A DNA stretch of 6,079 bases from Thermoanaerobaculia bacterium (lineage in GTDB: Bacteria; Bacteroidota; Bacteroidia; Chitinophagales; Saprospiraceae), in contig JAKLJF010000321.1 in assembly GCA_023151335.1 (NCBI GenBank), positions 1 to 6,079 of the forward strand. The letters are read 5' to 3'. This document shows positions 3,967 through 6,079 of the stretch, one piece after another. A program made the position numbers and the translations under genes. Every line of letters starts with the position of its first letter. The first letter of the stretch is position 1. Below the pieces are notes generated by a model that saw only the letters and a list, made by a program, of their open reading frames with translations, had not been told where the DNA came from and ran no database searches.

Positions 3967-6079
3967 TCACGGCCCTGCCGCCACCATCTTCCGGGCCTGT
4001 TTGCCCTTCGGCGTGGTCAGTTCGTACCACAGCATGCCGCCGGTGCCGAGATCGCGCAGGTAAACGGTTTCTTCATGGTAGCCGGCTGAATAGGTGCCGT
4101 CGATGCGGAACAACTCACGACCGGTGATGTCCAGTACGCGGAGTTGCGCGTCGCAGCCTTCGGGCAGGAAGAATCCGATCACGGTGTGATCCTCGAACGG
4201 GTTCGGACGGTTCTGGAACAACACGGCTTTCAAAATCTCCGGATCGGCATTGTCCAGACCCGTGGTCACATCCGGTTCGGTAAAGATCAGTTTCAGATCG
4301 CCCGTGGCGTGTTCGACGGTGTAAGCTTCCGGCGCCAGCGTTTTGGGTTTGAGGCCCAGTACGTCGTGCAGCCAGGCGCCGCTTTGCCGGGCGCTGAAGC
4401 GCAGGGCAAATGCCTGTTCGCCTTCAGCCAGCGTTTTGCCGAACGGATCAATCCACACGTGGCGGATCTCGCCGGAGGCGGCGTTGTACAGGCCGAAGTT
4501 GCCGTTCACGCTCAGTTTCAGCGCGTCGGAAAGCGGTTCCACACCGAGCAGTTGCAGCTGCGCCGTATCGAAACGCAGGGCCATCTGATAGGCGCCCAGG
4601 TTGTTGAATTGCGAAGCCCGGAACACCACCAGCAGTTCTTTACCCGCTTCGAGGCGCTGATCCTGTATTTTCCACAACAAAGGCTGGTCGTTCACCGGAT
4701 GCAGCAGCGGATCGCCCGTGGCATTCACGTCGCCCGTTTTGATGCCGTAGAAGTCTTCGCCCACGGCATCGGCTGTCACGCCGCTCAAAACGCGGGTAGA
4801 CGGAATGGGCGCCGAGAACGGGTTGGCCGGCGGAATGTAACCCAGCGAATACGGCGTATTGGCCGGCGTCGGCACAAAGCGCCAGGGCGTATTCAGGAAC
4901 CAGGCCAGCGCGCTGGAACTGCCCAGTATCGCCTGCCGGATGATGGAGGCGTCGAGCGTGGTAATGCCGTTGCTCTGGTTCACGTCGGCGGCGATCATCT
5001 TGTACGCATCCGGGAAGGTGTACATACCCACGATGTATTGCTGGATCAGCAGGGCATCGAGGGTACTGACGCCGTTCATCGGATCGGCAGGCGGCGCGGG
5101 TTTGGTGGGCGTGATCACAAAATTGGTTCCCGAACCCGCGATGAGCGTGTAGGAGCCATCCGCCGGCGTGGGACCGTCGGTATCCGTGTCGTCGCCGGTG
5201 AGCGCAACGGTGCCGTCTTTGACGCCGGTCATGTCCGTATCGTCGCCTTCCCAAATCAGCGTACCGCTGATCTGCAGGCACTCGGTTACCGTCACGGTGA
5301 ACGTACAGGAGGTGGAATTGCCGTTCACGTCGGTCACAGTCCAGGTCACGAGCGTTTCGCCTTCATTGAAGGGCACCCCTTCGAGTGAGCCTTCGCCCGA
5401 GCCTTCGGTAGCGCCGGAGAGGGTGTAAGCGATGCCCTCCACGCCACAGTTGTCCGATGCATCCGGGTCGAGCGAAGCATCGTCGGGCGTGTGCGTGCAA
5501 TCTTCACCGTTCGGCTCGACGGTCAGGTCGGCCGGGCAGTCGATCTGTGGCAGCATGTTGTCCACCACGGCAATCGTCTGCGTGTGTATGGTCGTATTGC
5601 CGCAGTCGTCCGTCAGGGTCCAGGTGCGTATGATCACGTATTCGCTGGCGCCGGGGCCGGGTTCGGTTTCGTCGCCCGGCACCGCTTCGATGTCGCCGGA
5701 ACAGTTATCATCCTCGTCGGTCACGTCGCCCGTGTTTGCCAGGCTGACGGAGCAGTCGGCGTCGAGTTCGAGCGTGATATCCTGCGGTGCGGTAAAGGTT
5801 GGCGCCTGGGTATCGTAAACGGAGATGATCTGCACGCAGATGGTCGCGTTACCGCAGGCATCTTCGCCGCGCCAGGTGCGGGTTATCCGCAGCAGTTCGG
5901 GGCAATCGCCGGGCTCGCTATCGTCGTCAAAAGTCACTTCTACGGGTTCCGTGCCGCAGGCGTCCGACGCCGTGGCGCTGCCGAGCGACTGATTTTCGGT
6001 CGGATCGGTACTTTCCGTACAATCGACGGTCACGTTATCCGGGCAGCTGAGCGCCGGGGGCGTGTTGTCCAGAATTTCG
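3967..6079 (-). CDS. Secreted HYR / dockerin-like / cohesin-like protein with T9SS type A sorting domain (5' end beyond window)
   Basis: The frame is open from the window edge (first full codon at 6076-6078) to TGA at 3967-3969, giving 703 visible residues. Using visible numbering, residues 4-266 are three HYR-type repeats. Residues 268-326 are a CNA-B/carboxypeptidase-regulatory-like domain (ISGTLIWEGDD to FVITPTK). Residues 332-386 are a dockerin-like pair (DPMNGVSTLDALLIQQYIVG, then DVNQSNGITTLDASIIRQ). A linker follows, with YGIKTGDVNATGD at 444-456. Residues 470-565 are cohesin-like, and 620-703 are a T9SS type A C-terminal domain. A GTG at 6031-6033 is not the start, because HYR sequence (DNTPPALSCP) continues upstream of it. 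Proteins of this class pass through the outer membrane by the type IX system and are anchored or released at the surface. The HYR part is rich in Asp/Glu, which fits calcium binding. The N-terminal part that would define its activity lies outside the window. It is followed by a strong hairpin and a 471-bp gap, so co-transcription with the next gene is doubtful. Confidence 0.93.
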   Translation of the reverse strand, partial: EILDNTPPALSCPDNVTVDCTESTDPTENQSLGSATASDACGTEPVEVTFDDDSEPGDCPELLRITRTWRGEDACGNATICVQIISVYDTQAPTFTAPQDITLELDADCSVSLANTGDVTDEDDNCSGDIEAVPGDETEPGPGASEYVIIRTWTLTDDCGNTTIHTQTIAVVDNMLPQIDCPADLTVEPNGEDCTHTPDDASLDPDASDNCGVEGIAYTLSGATEGSGEGSLEGVPFNEGETLVTWTVTDVNGNSTSCTFTVTVTECLQISGTLIWEGDDTDMTGVKDGTVALTGDDTDTDGPTPADGSYTLIAGSGTNFVITPTKPAPPADPMNGVSTLDALLIQQYIVGMYTFPDAYKMIAADVNQSNGITTLDASIIRQAILGSSSALAWFLNTPWRFVPTPANTPYSLGYIPPANPFSAPIPSTRVLSGVTADAVGEDFYGIKTGDVNATGDPLLHPVNDQPLLWKIQDQRLEAGKELLVVFRASQFNNLGAYQMALRFDTAQLQLLGVEPLSDALKLSVNGNFGLYNAASGEIRHVWIDPFGKTLAEGEQAFALRFSARQSGAWLHDVLGLKPKTLAPEAYTVEHATGDLKLIFTEPDVTTGLDNADPEILKAVLFQNRPNPFEDHTVIGFFLPEGCDAQLRVLDITGRELFRIDGTYSAGYHEETVYLRDLGTGGMLWYELTTPKGKQARKMVAAGP
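3970..4221 (-). other. T9SS type A C-terminal sorting domain
   Basis: The last 84 residues start LFQNRPNPFEDHTVIGFFLP, the signature entry of this domain (Q-N-x-P-N-P-F). They continue with the strand LRVLDITGRELFRI, then YSAGYHEETVYL, GTGGMLWYEL and the lysine-rich end KGKQARKMVA. In this family the domain directs export through the type IX system and is normally cleaved off as the protein is attached to the surface or released. Its presence at the C-terminus confirms the stop codon at 3967-3969. Confidence 0.92.
4384..4671 (-). other. Cohesin-like beta-sandwich
   Basis: The segment shows the cohesin pattern: LEAGKELLVVFRA, then NNLGAYQMALRFD, LQLLGVEPLSD, GEIRHVWID and LAEGEQAFALRFSA. In cohesins these are the strand after the linker, the A-x-x-x-x-L-x-x-D strand, and the final G-x-x-x-F-x-L-x-F strand. 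Known cohesins bind dockerins. In Bacteroidota, such domains also occur in non-cellulosomal surface proteins. The assignment is by motif only. Confidence 0.6.
4921..5085 (-). other. Dockerin-like duplicated calcium-binding segment
   Basis: Two EF-hand-like halves are visible, each a loop followed by a helix: DPMNGVSTLDALLIQQYIVG and, 33 residues later, DVNQSNGITTLDASIIRQAILG. The shared core NGxxTLDAxxIxQ is the dockerin type I pattern, with Asp/Asn at the calcium-coordinating positions of the loop. In the first half the loop is shortened (DPMNG), so calcium binding there is less certain. A third related motif, TGDVNATGD, lies about 60 residues further on. Confidence 0.8.
5101..5277 (-). other. 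CNA-B / carboxypeptidase-regulatory-like beta domain
   Basis: The segment LQISGTLIWEGDD, VKDGTVALTG, DGSYTLIAG and NFVITPTK follows the usual pattern of this small beta-sandwich: a G-x-I strand, a V-x-x-x-V-x-L strand, G-x-Y-x-L and a final I-T-P strand. In related Bacteroidota proteins it commonly leads directly into a dockerin-like segment, as it does here. It is shorter than usual, and the loop between strands is Asp-rich (GDDTDTDG). Confidence 0.6.
5283..6069 (-). repeat. Three HYR-type repeats
   Basis: Units begin with the motif D-x-x-x-P at 6069 (DNTPPALSCP), 5814 (DTQAPTF) and 5562 (DNMLPQIDCP), so the first two spacings are 255 and 252 bp and the last unit is about 280 bp. Each ends with the HYR hallmark: RTWRGEDACGNATICVQ, RTWTLTDDCGNTTIHTQ, and VTWTVTDVNGNSTSCTF. 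The third is closest to a classical HYR domain. HYR is an Ig-like fold linked to cell adhesion. The units are acidic and contain several cysteines. Confidence 0.85.

Noticed and set aside
4144..5388. Plus-strand open frame of 414 codons
   Set aside because: It is antisense to the HYR/dockerin/cohesin/T9SS gene, whose protein is clearly recognisable. The plus-strand product is rich in Arg, Gly, His and Gln with no domain, as expected from a GC-rich shadow frame.
6031..6033. GTG as the start codon of the upstream gene
   Set aside because: The frame stays open to the window edge and encodes the normal beginning of a HYR repeat (DNTPPALSCP) before this codon. The true start lies outside the window.

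Overview
The window looks like part of a Bacteroidota genome, most likely Saprospiria-like (Lewinella/Haliscomenobacter type). This is inferred from the protein families, not from a search. The clues are a type IX secretion (T9SS) C-terminal sorting domain, HYR repeats followed by a dockerin-like segment and a cohesin-like domain, long PKD/Ig-like repeat arrays, a signal peptide ending in A|QC, and no Shine-Dalgarno sequence before the one visible start codon.

Only two genes are supported. Both lie on the minus strand and both run off the window. In transcription order, the first (3967..6079, 5' end missing) encodes the last 703 residues of a secreted multidomain protein: three HYR-type repeats, a small CNA-B/carboxypeptidase-regulatory-like beta domain, a dockerin-like pair of calcium-binding motifs, a cohesin-like beta-sandwich and a type A T9SS sorting domain. 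The second (1..3495, 3' end missing) starts with a signal peptide, then a PKD-like domain, a jelly-roll module of carbohydrate-binding type, and at least eleven Ig/PKD-like repeats of 83-86 residues. It is open for all 1165 codons in the window.

The genes are separated by 471 bp without a credible gene. Just downstream of the first gene's stop is a perfect 33-bp inverted repeat with an 8-nt loop, overlapping a 14-nt tandem repeat. It may be a transcription terminator or a mobile palindromic element. A weak Bacteroidota-type -7 promoter box sits about 34 bp before the second gene's start.

Both proteins appear to be exported cell-surface or matrix proteins built from about 84-residue beta-sandwich modules. 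They could act in adhesion, matrix binding or glycan binding, but nothing here fixes a substrate. No known defence system, CRISPR array, RNA gene or transposase is visible. The most notable points are the alternating two-repeat structure of the array, the evenly spaced cysteine pairs, the long hairpin, and the presence of dockerin-like and cohesin-like modules in one polypeptide.
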